Of a DNA stretch of 15,195 bases, positions 1-8,410 are shown piece by piece; the stretch's first letter is position 1; each line of letters begins with the position of its first letter. The notes beneath the pieces are model-generated. The model was not told the origin of the DNA and searched no databases. It worked only from the letters and a program-made list of their open reading frames with translations. Origin of the DNA: Cyanobacteria bacterium UBA11153 (lineage in GTDB: Bacteria > Cyanobacteriota > Cyanobacteriia > Cyanobacteriales > Coleofasciculaceae); the NCBI GenBank assembly GCA_003511885.1, contig DOIX01000140.1, positions 69,372-84,566 on the forward strand. Direction: 5' to 3'. The position numbers and the translations under genes were made by a program.

Positions 1-173
1 TGTAGGGTGTGGGGATATACAAATTAAATCCGTAGCAGCTTACCTTACTTTCCCCATACAGTTTGGGGATCGATAACCTTCAACATCGGGAATTCCGATG
101 CCACTAGTCCTAATTTCCTAAGCTATATTAAAGTATGTAGTTTACTATACAATCCCAACTAGGAAGCAATCAA
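1..173. other. Intergenic leader upstream of the hybrid kinase
   Basis: No coding sequence is visible here. Two small inverted repeats are present: TCCCCA (51-56) with TGGGGA (64-69), and CATCGG (84-89) with CCGATG (95-100) around a 5-base loop. Neither is followed by a T-run, so they are not convincing terminators. They could belong to the 3' end of a transcript entering from the left or to the 5' leader of the kinase gene. A TACAAT at 148-153 resembles a -10 box but has no clear -35 partner. Confidence 0.5.
161..166 (+). promoter_or_regulatory. Ribosome binding site of the hybrid kinase
   Basis: AGGAAG lies 7 bases before the ATG at 174. It is a good Shine-Dalgarno match and supports that start codon. 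Confidence 0.7.
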
Positions 174-2522
174 ATGATTTCTGTTCATCAAAGTATTACA
201 GACAAAATTAAATCTAGACCAAAATGGCATTTAATATATTATTTATTGGCCATGTTTGATATAGCCACTATTTCGGCTAGCTTATATCTAAATCATCAAA
301 TTACAAGCAACTATGCCAAGTCTGTTGCCATCAATCAACAATGGTCGCAACGGTTACATCAATATTCACAATTAGGACAATTAGCTGGTGCTGTAAATGC
401 TCCTGGTAATAATATATTTCAATCTCAAAATCCACAAGAAGAAACGAAAAATTTAAGCCTAGCAATAGCGGCTTTTTATCAAAAACTTGATTCCCTAGAA
501 AAAGACCTAAAGACAAATATTAATCCAGATAAATCCTCACCCTTGTTGATCAATTTAGATAAAATTAAGCAAGCGATGAGGAATATGACAAATGAAACCA
601 AGTCAATTTTTTATTATTTTCAAGAAAATCAACCGAAAAAAGCAGCGGCACAAATGGCTATCATGGATCGTCGCTATAGTGAATTAAATGTAATATTGAA
701 CGATTTACGTCAAAATATTAGTGAAATTCAACAAGAATTACTAGATCGGCAAAAAGCCGAAACAAAACGATTAAAAAAATATGAGTATATCATAGCCTTG
801 GCAATTTTTATGACAATCGTATCTGTCACATTATATGGACATAAACTTGCCCAAATAGTTGAAGCAGAAGATAGAGCCAAAGAAAAACTAATTCTTGAAT
901 TAGCAAACGCCAAAATTGCTGCCGAATCAGCTAATCGTGCTAAATCAGAATTTCTGGCGAATATGAGCCATGAAATCCGCACCCCCATGAATGCAGTGAT
1001 TGGGATGACAAGTTTGCTACTTGATACTAATCTTAATCCTCAACAGAGAGAATTTGTAGAAATAGTGCGGAATAGTGGCGATGGTTTACTTGATATTATC
1101 AACGATATTCTTGACTTTTCCAAAATTGAAGCAGGTAAACTAGAATTAGAACAACAGTCTTGTAATTTATCTGAATGTATTGAGAGTGCCCTGGAGTTAA
1201 TTACCAGCAAAGCCATAGCAAAAAATCTGGAATTGGGCTATCTGATTGAAAGGAATACACCCAATGCAATCGTTACTGACAGCACCCGCCTGCGCCAAGT
1301 TTTAGTAAATTTACTTGGTAATGCAATTAAATTTACTGAATCAGGAGAAATATTTGTTTTCTTAAAGGCCAAATCAATTAACTCAGTAAATCTTGAATCT
1401 TCTGAAAGTAACAGTACCCAAGATTCTTGGTATGAATTACATTTTCAAGTTAAAGATACAGGCATTGGTATTCCTCAAGATCGTATTTCTCAATTATTTC
1501 AATCCTTTACCCAGGTTGATGCTTCATCCACCCGCAAGTATGGTGGTACGGGATTAGGATTAGCTATTAGCAAACGCATTGTGAATCTGATGGGAGGTGA
1601 AATATGGGTAGAAAGTGATGCAGGTAAAGGTTCAACTTTTCACTTCACTATCCGAGGAAAATCCACCACCCAGAGTCAGGTTATTTCCGATCGTTTAGAA
1701 TTGGTTAATTTGCAAAATAAGCGACTATTAGTAGTAGACGATAACCCTACCAATCGTCAGATTATTCGTTTGCAAGCCCAATCCTGGGGTATGTTTGTCG
1801 TTGAAGCAGAATCGGGAGCGGAAGCTTTAGCCTTTTTGCAAGAGCAACCACCCTTCGATATCGGAGTTTTAGATATGCAAATGCCCAATATGGATGGCTT
1901 AACCTTAGCGGAAATAATTCAGAAAAACCATCAAGATCCCCAGTTGCCATTGATATTACTTACTTCTGTAGGGATAAATCCACCTATTTTAGAGAAATAC
2001 TTTGCTGCGATTCTGACTAAACCGATTAAAAGTACCAAGCTTTATAATACTGTTATTTCTATTTTAAGTCAACCTGAAATTATCAAAAAATTAGATAATT
2101 TTTCTGAAAAAATAGAATTAAAAAATCACCGAAGTCTGGGGCAAAACTGCCCACTAAAAATCCTTCTGGCAGAAGACAACATTGTTAACCAAAAAGTGGC
2201 TTTAATGCAGATCAAACGTCTGGGTTATCAAGCAGATATTGCTGCCAATGGCAGAGAAGTTTTAGAGGCACTAGAGCGTCAGTCATATAACGTAGTTTTA
2301 ATGGATGTCCAGATGCCAGAATTAGATGGACTCGAAACCAGTAGATATATTCGCAACCGTCTGCCAGGAGATAATCAACCATATATTATAGCTCTTACCG
2401 CCAACGCCATGGAAGAAGATCGTCAAGAATGCTTGGAAGCAGGGATGAATGATTTTATTCGTAAGCCTTTTAAGATAGAAGATTTAACTATGGCTTTAAT
2501 GAAAGTTCCTTTTTCGTCATAA
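174..2522 (+). CDS. Membrane hybrid sensor histidine kinase, two C-terminal receivers
   Basis: This is a class I sensor kinase in the inner membrane that autophosphorylates on His and passes phosphate to its own receivers. Order seen in 782 residues: TM1 about 19-38; a helical extracytoplasmic region 40-203 with no domain I recognise (CHASE3 or four-helix-bundle style in size and composition); TM2 about 205-222; a short coiled linker without an obvious HAMP; HisKA with SHEIRTP, phospho-His H266; HATPase with N-box N383, G1 DTGIG at 428-432 and the GGTGLGL lid at 457-463; receiver 1 with D567 and K616; receiver 2 with D711 and K764. Both receivers keep their catalytic residues. There is no C-terminal HPt, which is usual in many hybrid kinases of this type, but the next gene carries one. 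The signal sensed cannot be read from the sequence. The stop is 82 bases before the ATG of the next gene, so the two are probably co-transcribed. Confidence 0.95.
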   Translation: MISVHQSITDKIKSRPKWHLIYYLLAMFDIATISASLYLNHQITSNYAKSVAINQQWSQRLHQYSQLGQLAGAVNAPGNNIFQSQNPQEETKNLSLAIAAFYQKLDSLEKDLKTNINPDKSSPLLINLDKIKQAMRNMTNETKSIFYYFQENQPKKAAAQMAIMDRRYSELNVILNDLRQNISEIQQELLDRQKAETKRLKKYEYIIALAIFMTIVSVTLYGHKLAQIVEAEDRAKEKLILELANAKIAAESANRAKSEFLANMSHEIRTPMNAVIGMTSLLLDTNLNPQQREFVEIVRNSGDGLLDIINDILDFSKIEAGKLELEQQSCNLSECIESALELITSKAIAKNLELGYLIERNTPNAIVTDSTRLRQVLVNLLGNAIKFTESGEIFVFLKAKSINSVNLESSESNSTQDSWYELHFQVKDTGIGIPQDRISQLFQSFTQVDASSTRKYGGTGLGLAISKRIVNLMGGEIWVESDAGKGSTFHFTIRGKSTTQSQVISDRLELVNLQNKRLLVVDDNPTNRQIIRLQAQSWGMFVVEAESGAEALAFLQEQPPFDIGVLDMQMPNMDGLTLAEIIQKNHQDPQLPLILLTSVGINPPILEKYFAAILTKPIKSTKLYNTVISILSQPEIIKKLDNFSEKIELKNHRSLGQNCPLKILLAEDNIVNQKVALMQIKRLGYQADIAANGREVLEALERQSYNVVLMDVQMPELDGLETSRYIRNRLPGDNQPYIIALTANAMEEDRQECLEAGMNDFIRKPFKIEDLTMALMKVPFSS

Positions 2523-2535
2523 TTTACATCATTCA

Positions 2536-2548
2536 AGGGAAATTCCCT
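2536..2548. repeat. Small palindrome between kinase and regulator genes
   Basis: AGGGAA and TTCCCT flank a single A. No T-run follows, so it is unlikely to stop transcription between the two genes. It could be a protein-binding dyad or chance. Confidence 0.3.
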
Positions 2549-2604
2549 AAAAGTTAGTAGTTGAGATAAAATTGAGGTATCCACAACCAGGCAACCTCAC
2601 GATC

Positions 2605-4443
2605 ATGAAAATTCTGCTGGTAGAAGATGATACATTAATTAGTGCTACCCTCACCAAGCTTCTGACTGCAAATCAATATGAAATCGATATTGCAGTAGAT
2701 GGGGAAACTGGCTTAAATATGGCAATAACAGTTGAATACGATCTCATTTTACTAGATTTGCAGCTTCCGAAACTAGATGGGATTAGCCTTTGTCAAAAAT
2801 TGCGATCGCAAAATTATGCCAAACCTATTCTACTCCTAACTGCGAAAGATGCCAATTCCGATCTAGTGGCAGGCTTAGATGCTGGCGCAGATGATTATGT
2901 AATTAAGCCATATAATCCAGAAACTTTGCTAGCCAGAATCCGGGCATTATGGCGACGGAGTGGGGGCAGCGATTTAGACTCTTATTCTGCCTTAACTTGG
3001 GGAAATTTATCTGTAAACTTAAATGCTGCGACGGTAACTTTTGGCAGTACCATAATTTCTCTGACTGCCACAGAATACAAATTATTAGAATTATTTCTCC
3101 ACAATCCTAATCGCATCTTTACTCGCAGTGCTATTCTAGATCGTTTGTGGGAATTTGACGATCCTCCCACGGAAAGAGCAATTAATACTCATATTAAAGA
3201 TTTGCGGAAGAAATTGAAAGAATCTGGACTCACAGAAGATATTATTCAAACCATTTATGGTATGGGTTATCGACTCAAGCCCAATCCTAAAGAAAGCCAT
3301 ACTAATCCTCACACCCCTAAAACAGAAAAAACTCAAAAACCCAAAAATATAGCCGCCGTGAATAGAGTCATAGAAAGATTCCGTAACTCTTTTCACGATC
3401 AAGTTTCAGTATTAGTAGCAGCAAATACAGCAATGGTAGAGGGAAAGCTAGATCGAGAATTACACGATAGTGCCAAACAGGAAGCCCATAAATTAGCAGG
3501 CTCGATGGGTTCATTTGGTTATCCAGAAGGCTCTAAATTAGCACGAGAAATAGAACATCTCTTAATTAATAATCCCAGCCTAGCTCCAGCGGAAATATCC
3601 CGTTTCTGTCAACTAGTGACAGGATTGAAAAAAGAACTTACACAAACTCCCATTCCCGATAAATCTGCCCCAGTTACTCCTGGAAAAAATTATCGCGTAT
3701 TAGTAATTGATGACGATTCCATCCTCACCGAGAAACTACTAGCAGAAGCCGAATACTGGGGCATTAGGCTCAAAATTGCGCCGAATTTGATCAAAGCGCG
3801 ATCGCGAATTGCTTTAGCCACTCCTGATGTCGTACTTTTGGACTTAACTTTTCCAGATACAGAAGAAGATGGATTAACACTATTGCGAGAATTAAAAGAA
3901 AAACTACCCCATCTGCCAGTTATAGTCTTCACAGCCAGAGATAGCCTTGCGAATCGCTTGGCTGTATCTCGTTTAGGAGCAAAGCAATTTATCCATAAAC
4001 CTGCCACAACCGAGCAAATTTTTCAGGCAATTTCCCGCGTTTTACCCCAATCTCAAACCAAAGAAGCCACGGTACTAATTGTCGATGACGATCCGGTATC
4101 CCTTGCTACTTTATCAGGATTCCTCAATCCTTGGGGTTTACAAGTAATTACCTTAACAAAACCAGAACAATTTTGGCAAATTCTCATTGCAACTTCACCC
4201 AACTTAGTCATATTAGATTTAGAAATGCCCCTCGTTAATGGGCTTGAATTATGTCAGGTAATCCGCCAAGATAGTCAGTGGGGAGATTTACCGATTTTGG
4301 TAGTAACAGCCCATACCGATAGCGCCTCACTCAGCCAAGCCTTTGCAGCGGGTGCAGATGATTTCATTACCAAGCCAGTTTTAGGCCCAGAATTAGTGAC
4401 GCGGGTATTGAGTAGAATTGAAAGAATGGGTTTCCATTGCTAG
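2605..4443 (+). CDS. RcaC-like response regulator: REC-wHTH-HPt-REC-REC
   Basis: This is a DNA-binding phosphorelay regulator of 612 residues. Modules: receiver 1 (1-118; acidic pair E7-D8, phospho-Asp D51, K101); OmpR/PhoB winged helix (about 128-225, ending in the usual YGMGYRL wing); a polar linker rich in Pro, Lys and Thr (226-248); an HPt four-helix domain with H295 in the AHKLAGS motif; receiver 2 (364-481; D413, K465); receiver 3 (488-605; D538, K590). The order REC, OmpR DNA-binding, HPt, REC is that of RcaC, the chromatic-acclimation regulator of Fremyella diplosiphon, so the family call is firm. The target genes and signal are not implied, because no phytochrome-type kinase is present here. 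The ATG at 2605 is chosen over an upstream in-frame TTG at 2572 because MKILLVEDD is the canonical start of a receiver. The Shine-Dalgarno signal is weak (AGG at 2589-2591). The hybrid kinase just upstream is the obvious phosphate donor. Confidence 0.9.
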   Translation: MKILLVEDDTLISATLTKLLTANQYEIDIAVDGETGLNMAITVEYDLILLDLQLPKLDGISLCQKLRSQNYAKPILLLTAKDANSDLVAGLDAGADDYVIKPYNPETLLARIRALWRRSGGSDLDSYSALTWGNLSVNLNAATVTFGSTIISLTATEYKLLELFLHNPNRIFTRSAILDRLWEFDDPPTERAINTHIKDLRKKLKESGLTEDIIQTIYGMGYRLKPNPKESHTNPHTPKTEKTQKPKNIAAVNRVIERFRNSFHDQVSVLVAANTAMVEGKLDRELHDSAKQEAHKLAGSMGSFGYPEGSKLAREIEHLLINNPSLAPAEISRFCQLVTGLKKELTQTPIPDKSAPVTPGKNYRVLVIDDDSILTEKLLAEAEYWGIRLKIAPNLIKARSRIALATPDVVLLDLTFPDTEEDGLTLLRELKEKLPHLPVIVFTARDSLANRLAVSRLGAKQFIHKPATTEQIFQAISRVLPQSQTKEATVLIVDDDPVSLATLSGFLNPWGLQVITLTKPEQFWQILIATSPNLVILDLEMPLVNGLELCQVIRQDSQWGDLPILVVTAHTDSASLSQAFAAGADDFITKPVLGPELVTRVLSRIERMGFHC

Positions 4444-4686
4444 TCTGCTACCTCACTAGTGTAGGTTGGCAGAAATAACTCATTGTCAACTGCTATACCT
4501 ACAATTCCCATCCCCTCTAGATAGAAAACAGCCTATTTGTAAAGCTAAGATGAAGCTGAGGGATAGTTTTGTAAATTTTTCAAGAAGAAAAGCTTCCATA
4601 AACTTTAATTAAACTCTACTTAACCTCTTCTGCCCAGCACTCGTTATATATATATTCCTATAAGCCCTCTACCATCTATTCAAAAA
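4444..4686. other. Intergenic region before the phytase-like gene
   Basis: No gene is visible. An interrupted stem, GTAGGT plus GCAG (4461-4472) against CTGC plus ACCTAC (4490-4502), starts 18 bases after the regulator stop and may mark its transcript end, although no T-run follows. TTGGCAGAAATAA at 4466-4478 resembles the TTGGCA words found upstream of two later operons. TGTAAA occurs at 4538 and 4570. An alternating TA tract at 4644-4654 and TATAAG at 4659-4664 are the best -10-like sequences, with no convincing -35. Confidence 0.4.
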
Positions 4687-6177
4687 ATGAAGCAAGCAAA
4701 AAATTGGCTTTCTTTGCTGGGTTGTTCCCTTACCATATCTGTGGTAAATATTGTCGCCAATAGTCATGCTGCTACAGGAGTTTCCTTTAGCAATGCCTTA
4801 AGTTTTCCTGGTGACACCACAGATTTATCTTCCCTAAATGGTGGTAGCGGTGGTGCTAACGTTAATCGCTTTGGTTTTTTCTCAGATCTGTATTACGATC
4901 GCCATCATAATATTTATTATGGACTTGGGGACAGAGGCCCAGGTGGTGGCTTAATCTCTTATAATACTAGAGTCCAGAAGTTTTCCTTAGATGTAGATTC
5001 TCACACAGGCGCGATCGCAAATTTCAATTTGCTAGAGACTATTCTCTTAAGTAAGGATGGCGAACATTTCAATGGATTGAACCCTCAACTCCTCAATGGC
5101 AATAAAGAAGTTCTCGGTTTGAGTTTAGATCCCGAAGGATTTGTAGTTGCACCCAATGGTAACTTCTACATTTCTGATGAATACGGTCCTTCTGTTTATG
5201 AATTTAGCTCAACTGGTTCCTTGATTCGGGCGTTTCAAACTCCCAACAATATTTTGCCTCAAGCTGGCAGTACTCCTAATTATTTGGATGGTCGAGGTAC
5301 AATTACTACAGGCCGTCAAGATAATCGGGGATTTGAAGGTTTAGCCATGACTCCAGATGGCAAAAAACTCTTAGCAATGCTCCAAGATCCCTTAGTTAAT
5401 GAAGGAGCTTCCAATGATGGAAGGCGCAGTAACAATTTAAGAATTGTCGAATTTGATACTGCCACAGGATTAAGTACAGCTCAATATATTTACCAGCTAG
5501 AAAGTCTAGCTGATATCAACAGCCGTATTCCCGGAACTGCTAATGATTTTAGTGCAACAAGTCAAGGAAGAAGTATTGGTATCAGTGCCATTACTGCGAT
5601 TAATGAGACAGAATTTTTGGTCTTAGAAAGAGATAACCGGGGTGTAGGAGTAGACGATCCTACAGGTAGCAATCCTGTAGGTAGCAAACGGGTGTACAAA
5701 ATTGATTTGACAGGTGCAACCAATGTTAGCGGTATTTCCTTAGCTGGGACAAATACGCTACCAATTGGTGTCAGCGCAGTTAGCAAAACTTTATTTGCTG
5801 ACGTTGCCAGTTTGCTAACAGCAAATGGACAAATCCTCCCAGAAAAACTTGAAGGTTTAACCATCGGCCCAAAACTAAAGGATGGTTCCTACGCGATTAT
5901 ATTAGGAACAGATAACGATTTTAGCGTAACTCAATCTGGTAGCAGTACTCAGTTTGATGTTTGTACAGATGGGACAATTTCAACTCAAGTACCCATTGAT
6001 AGCGGTTGTCCAACTGGACAGAAATTAATTCCCGCTTATCTCTACTCCTTAAAGGCTAGCAGTACCCAAGTTGGTCGATTTGTGCCAGCAGCAAAAGTAT
6101 CTGAACCCGCTAATTTAGGAGGTTTAGCATTAATTGGTTTAAGCAGTTTTTGGCTGAAACGCAGAAAGTATAGCTAG
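4687..6177 (+). CDS. Secreted esterase-like phytase-family protein with PEP-CTERM anchor
   Basis: The 496-residue product begins with a signal peptide (Lys-containing n-region, hydrophobic 8-24, likely cleavage near SHA at 26-28). The body resembles the 'esterase-like activity of phytase' family (Pfam PF13449), a beta-propeller-like fold. Recognisable family pieces are YYGLGDRGP (77-85), a DPEGF element (148-152) followed by YISDEYGPSVYEF (161-173), NRGFEGLAM (213-221), LERD (313-316) and a KLEGLTIGP element (387-395). The C-terminus is a tripartite sorting tail: SEP at 472-474, a hydrophobic helix 476-490 and a basic KRRK end. That is a PEP-CTERM signal, so the protein is probably processed by an exosortase encoded elsewhere and left on the cell surface. 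A phosphate-scavenging role is a family-level guess; substrate is unknown. No clear Shine-Dalgarno precedes the ATG. The gene converges with accC. Confidence 0.82.
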   Translation: MKQAKNWLSLLGCSLTISVVNIVANSHAATGVSFSNALSFPGDTTDLSSLNGGSGGANVNRFGFFSDLYYDRHHNIYYGLGDRGPGGGLISYNTRVQKFSLDVDSHTGAIANFNLLETILLSKDGEHFNGLNPQLLNGNKEVLGLSLDPEGFVVAPNGNFYISDEYGPSVYEFSSTGSLIRAFQTPNNILPQAGSTPNYLDGRGTITTGRQDNRGFEGLAMTPDGKKLLAMLQDPLVNEGASNDGRRSNNLRIVEFDTATGLSTAQYIYQLESLADINSRIPGTANDFSATSQGRSIGISAITAINETEFLVLERDNRGVGVDDPTGSNPVGSKRVYKIDLTGATNVSGISLAGTNTLPIGVSAVSKTLFADVASLLTANGQILPEKLEGLTIGPKLKDGSYAIILGTDNDFSVTQSGSSTQFDVCTDGTISTQVPIDSGCPTGQKLIPAYLYSLKASSTQVGRFVPAAKVSEPANLGGLALIGLSSFWLKRRKYS

Positions 6178-6210
6178 GGCTTGCTGAAAAAGTCTAAAAC
6201 ACGAATAACG

Positions 6211-6243
6211 AGAAACCTGGTTTCTTAAAGAAACCAGGTTTCT
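6211..6243. terminator. Bidirectional terminator-like hairpin between convergent genes
   Basis: A perfect 16-bp inverted repeat (AGAAACCTGGTTTCTT at 6211-6226 and its reverse complement at 6228-6243) sits between the convergent stops at 6177 and 6260. In the rightward direction it is followed by GATAATTTT, a partial T-run. It should fold strongly in transcripts of either strand. Similar GAAACC/GGTTTC palindromes are, from memory, repeated in some filamentous cyanobacterial genomes, so it may also be a dispersed repeat. Confidence 0.7.
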
Positions 6244-6259
6244 GATAATTTTGGACAAT

Positions 6260-7612
6260 TTATCTTTGATTGTCCATCATTTGTTCCACAAAATTAGTAT
6301 AAACATCACCCTTAATAAAACCAGGATTTTCCATAATTTTTTGATGGAAAGGAATAGTCGTCGGTACGCCAGTAATCGCACATTCTCGTAAAGCTCGTTT
6401 CATCCGTTTAATTGCCGCTTCTCGGTTATGTCCCCAAACAATTAACTTACCAATCAAAGAATCGTAATAGGCAGGAATTTCATAATCAGTATAGACATGG
6501 GAATCCATCCGGACACCCGGCCCGCCTGGTGGCAGGTAGCCGCTAATCTTGCCGGGATGAGGACGAAAATTGCGATCGGGATCTTCCGCATTAATTCTAC
6601 ATTCAATCGCATGACCTTTTAGGATAACTTGGTCTTGAGTTAAACTCAATTTCTCCCCTTGAGCCACCCGAATTTGTTCCGCAATTAAATCCAAGCCACA
6701 TATCATCTCTGTCACCGGATGTTCTACCTGAATCCGAGTATTCATTTCCATAAAATAGAAGTCACCCGAAGCATCCAGCAAAAACTCCACCGTACCCGCA
6801 CCAACATAATTAATTGACTTCGCTGCCATCACGGCAGCATTCCCCATTTTTGCCCGCAATTCTGGAGAGAGAATTGGACTAGGCGCTTCTTCCAATAGTT
6901 TCTGATGCCGACGTTGGATGGAACAATCTCTTTCCCCCAAATGAATGACATTCCCGTGACTATCAGCCATAATTTGAAACTCAATATGGCGGGGACGGAC
7001 AATAAATTTTTCCATATAAACGCCGGGATTGCCAAAAGCAGCTTCTGCTTCCCCTTGCGCAGCTTGAAAAAGTCTAGGTAATTCGCTTTCCTCTTGGACA
7101 AAGCGCATCCCCCTACCACCACCACCAGCAGTCGCCTTAATCATCACCGGATAGCCAATTTTTTTCGCAATCGCCAAAGCTTCTGCCTCGCTAGTCAGCA
7201 AGCCATCACTTCCCGGCACAGTAGGTACACCCGCCCGCTGCATAGTTTCTTTAGCGGTAGATTTATCCCCCATTGCCCGCATCGCTTCCGGAGATGGCCC
7301 AATAAAAGCAATTTGATGATCCGCACAGATTTCCGCAAATCGGGCATTTTCCGCCAAAAACCCATAGCCGGGATGAATCGCCGTCGCATTCCGAGTCAGG
7401 GCAGCAGCAATAATATTGGGAATATTCAGATAACTTTTGCTACTCGGAGGCTCCCCAATACAGACAGCCTCATCCGCCAATTGAACGTGGAGAGTATTGC
7501 GATCGATGGTAGAGTGAACGGCAACTGTTGGTATCCCCATCTCTTCACAGGTGCGGAGAATCCGCAGGGCAATTTCCCCACGATTGGCAATCAAGATTTT
7601 GGAAATTTGCAT
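6260..7612 (-). CDS. accC: Biotin carboxylase subunit of acetyl-CoA carboxylase
   Basis: AccC carboxylates biotin on the carrier protein AccB using ATP and bicarbonate, the first half of the acetyl-CoA carboxylase reaction that begins fatty acid synthesis; it works in the cytoplasm as part of the AccABCD complex. The 450-residue length is typical. Seen: N-terminal [10 protein letters not shown] (7-16), ATP-grasp glycine loop GGGGRGM (163-169), K117 and K159 for ATP, H209, K238, metal-binding E276 and E289, the signature [14 protein letters not shown] (289-302) with N291, R293 and E297, and R339 in CRINAEDP. All catalytic positions known from the E. coli enzyme appear intact. The ATG at 7612 gives the family-standard start [13 protein letters not shown]; an in-frame GTG at 7636 would add eight residues of no family character. 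No strong Shine-Dalgarno is visible for either. The gene stands alone here; accB is not adjacent, as in many cyanobacteria. Confidence 0.97.
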   Translation of the reverse strand: MQISKILIANRGEIALRILRTCEEMGIPTVAVHSTIDRNTLHVQLADEAVCIGEPPSSKSYLNIPNIIAAALTRNATAIHPGYGFLAENARFAEICADHQIAFIGPSPEAMRAMGDKSTAKETMQRAGVPTVPGSDGLLTSEAEALAIAKKIGYPVMIKATAGGGGRGMRFVQEESELPRLFQAAQGEAEAAFGNPGVYMEKFIVRPRHIEFQIMADSHGNVIHLGERDCSIQRRHQKLLEEAPSPILSPELRAKMGNAAVMAAKSINYVGAGTVEFLLDASGDFYFMEMNTRIQVEHPVTEMICGLDLIAEQIRVAQGEKLSLTQDQVILKGHAIECRINAEDPDRNFRPHPGKISGYLPPGGPGVRMDSHVYTDYEIPAYYDSLIGKLIVWGHNREAAIKRMKRALRECAITGVPTTIPFHQKIMENPGFIKGDVYTNFVEQMMDNQR

Positions 7613-7690
7613 AATATATATAGTTGCTACATCCACGATCTGTAGGATAAACCGTTTTCGGGTAATCGTGAGAAAGGGGATTGACGTACT

Positions 7691-7710
7691 CCCCCAGTTG
7701 AAACACGGGG
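7691..7710 (-). repeat. Imperfect hairpin, probable right end of decayed IS200/IS605-type element
   Basis: CCCC (7692-7695) pairs with GGGG (7707-7710), and an inner GTT/AAC (7697-7699, 7702-7704) closes a 2-base loop. It lies 18 bases past the stop of the tnpB relic, where single-strand transposons of the IS200/IS605 and IS607 groups carry a subterminal hairpin and where the TnpB guide RNA ends. Placement and shape support the call; the exact element boundary cannot be read. Confidence 0.45.
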
Positions 7711-7727
7711 TAGCGCTTAAAAGGATA

Positions 7728-7957
7728 TTACGAAGCGGTCAATAGACGCGCTTCTTTCCCTTTCTTCCTGCTTCTTTGACTCTTAACTAGACTGTTGCCA
7801 GTCCCCGTCAGGTTGTCTCCACAGGCAATTTCTTGATTCTCCATGATTCCTCCCACCCCAGACAGCCCACGATTGCGGACAATTGGTGCTGCTGCTACAT
7901 CTCTATGTTTTGTGTAACCCGATTCCGGACAAGAATGAACCCTACTCCGATCTAAAA
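7728..7957 (-). pseudogene. Decayed 3' end of tnpB (RNA-guided nuclease of IS200/IS605 or IS607 elements)
   Basis: Reading the minus strand from about 7957 to the TAA at 7728-7730 gives an uninterrupted reading frame of about 75 codons. Its start, RVHSCPES then GYTKHRDVAAAPIVRNRG, matches the second half of the TnpB zinc ribbon and the last RuvC motif region (typical form CPECGY...HRDVAAAxVVRNRG). The second Cys of the CPxC pair is Ser here. An in-frame TAA lies just upstream (about 7959-7961) and the RuvC core and first zinc knuckle are missing, so this is a relic and not a working gene. The tail after RNRG is Lys- and Arg-rich with a frame still open to the stop. It sits between accC and tRNA-Leu; no tnpA remains. 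Confidence 0.8.
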
Positions 7958-7990
7958 TTTATGGCGAATGAGTAATTTTCTCACACTATC

Positions 7991-7999
7991 TGCTATAAT
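7991..7999 (+). promoter_or_regulatory. Extended -10 promoter of tRNA-Leu
   Basis: TGCTATAAT is a perfect extended -10 (TGn then TATAAT). It ends 10 bases before the first base of the mature tRNA, the expected place for a start of transcription just ahead of the 5' end. The -35 region about 17 bases upstream (7971-7976) is poor, which fits an extended -10 promoter. Confidence 0.65.
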
Positions 8000-8009
8000 A
8001 ATTAATCAC

Positions 8010-8091
8010 GCGGATGTGGTGGAATCGGTAGACACGCACGCTTGAGGGGCGTGTGGCGTAAGCCTTGCGAGTTCGAGTCTCGCCATCCGCA
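8010..8091 (+). tRNA. tRNA-Leu (anticodon GAG)
   Basis: The 82-base class II tRNA has a perfect 7-bp acceptor stem (GCGGATG with CATCCGC), a D-arm with the GGTAGA loop core, a 5-bp anticodon stem CACGC/GCGTG around loop TTGAGGG, which puts GAG at positions 34-36, a long variable arm typical of Leu, and a T-arm with loop GTTCGAGTC. The discriminator base is A at 8091 and CCA is not encoded. GAG reads CUC and CUU leucine codons. Confidence 0.96.
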
Positions 8092-8104
8092 TTGGAATAT
8101 TCAC

Positions 8105-8218
8105 AAAGACTTGGGCGTGTTTTCAGGCTCGGAATTTTCCGGCAGGGACACCCTTCTCTAACACCCCCAGATTGCCTCTATGTCAAATTTTATACTTTGA
8201 AGACACGCCCTAGTCTTT
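8105..8218. mobile_element. 114-bp MITE-like element with terminal inverted repeats
   Basis: AAAGACTTGGGCGTGT at 8105-8120 is repeated in inverse orientation at 8203-8218 with one mismatch, and the match continues inward to about 21 bases with two mismatches in all. The 72-base interior codes for nothing and holds a small dyad CGGAA-TT-TTCCG (8130-8141). It could be a miniature transposable element or a large tRNA-distal hairpin serving as terminator. No clear target-site duplication is seen at the edges, so mobility is inferred only from the inverted ends. Confidence 0.45.
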
Positions 8219-8353
8219 CATTCCCCTCCAATCCCCTGAAGCAATAAAAGCACTCCAAAAATAAGGATCCTCCATAGGAGCTAAAGAAGTCAACAGGGAT
8301 AATATAGCAACTGTTAGGGCGGTTAAGACATTCTCAATTCCTAAAACCAGTGA
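8210..8353 (-). pseudogene. Possible C-terminal relic of a CHAT-domain protein
   Basis: The minus strand ends with PYFWSAFIASGDWRGMKD before a TAG at 8210-8212. That resembles the last strand of CHAT (caspase-like) peptidase domains in cyanobacteria, where a Pro-(Tyr/Phe)-Tyr-Trp-Ala-x-Phe-x-x-x-Gly-Asp-Trp ending is common. The frame stays open to about 8482, but the part beyond about 8353 shows no CHAT character and overlaps the putative control region of the gene at 8571. No catalytic His or Cys region is present. The stop codon falls inside the right arm of the 114-bp inverted-repeat element. Confidence 0.35.
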
Positions 8354-8410
8354 TTTTATCATCTTTCTTCCCGATCCAATAGTACCGAGCGAATAGTCCC
8401 TCGCTATAAG

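Noticed and set aside
2572..2604. Upstream in-frame TTG start for the RcaC-like regulator
   Set aside because: It would add eleven residues before a canonical receiver start; the ATG at 2605 fits the family.
4538..4575. Two TGTAAA words that recall the RcaC-binding L box in reverse
   Set aside because: The L box needs two TTTACA copies four bases apart; these are 26 bases apart, so the resemblance is not enough.
7094..7645. Long open frame of 183 codons on the plus strand
   Set aside because: It lies antisense within accC, whose conserved catalytic motifs are certain; the translated product is of low-quality composition and has no ribosome binding site of note.
8065..8247. Open frame starting inside tRNA-Leu
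   Set aside because: Its first residues (MRVRVSPSA) are the usual translation of a tRNA T-arm, and it runs through the inverted-repeat element.
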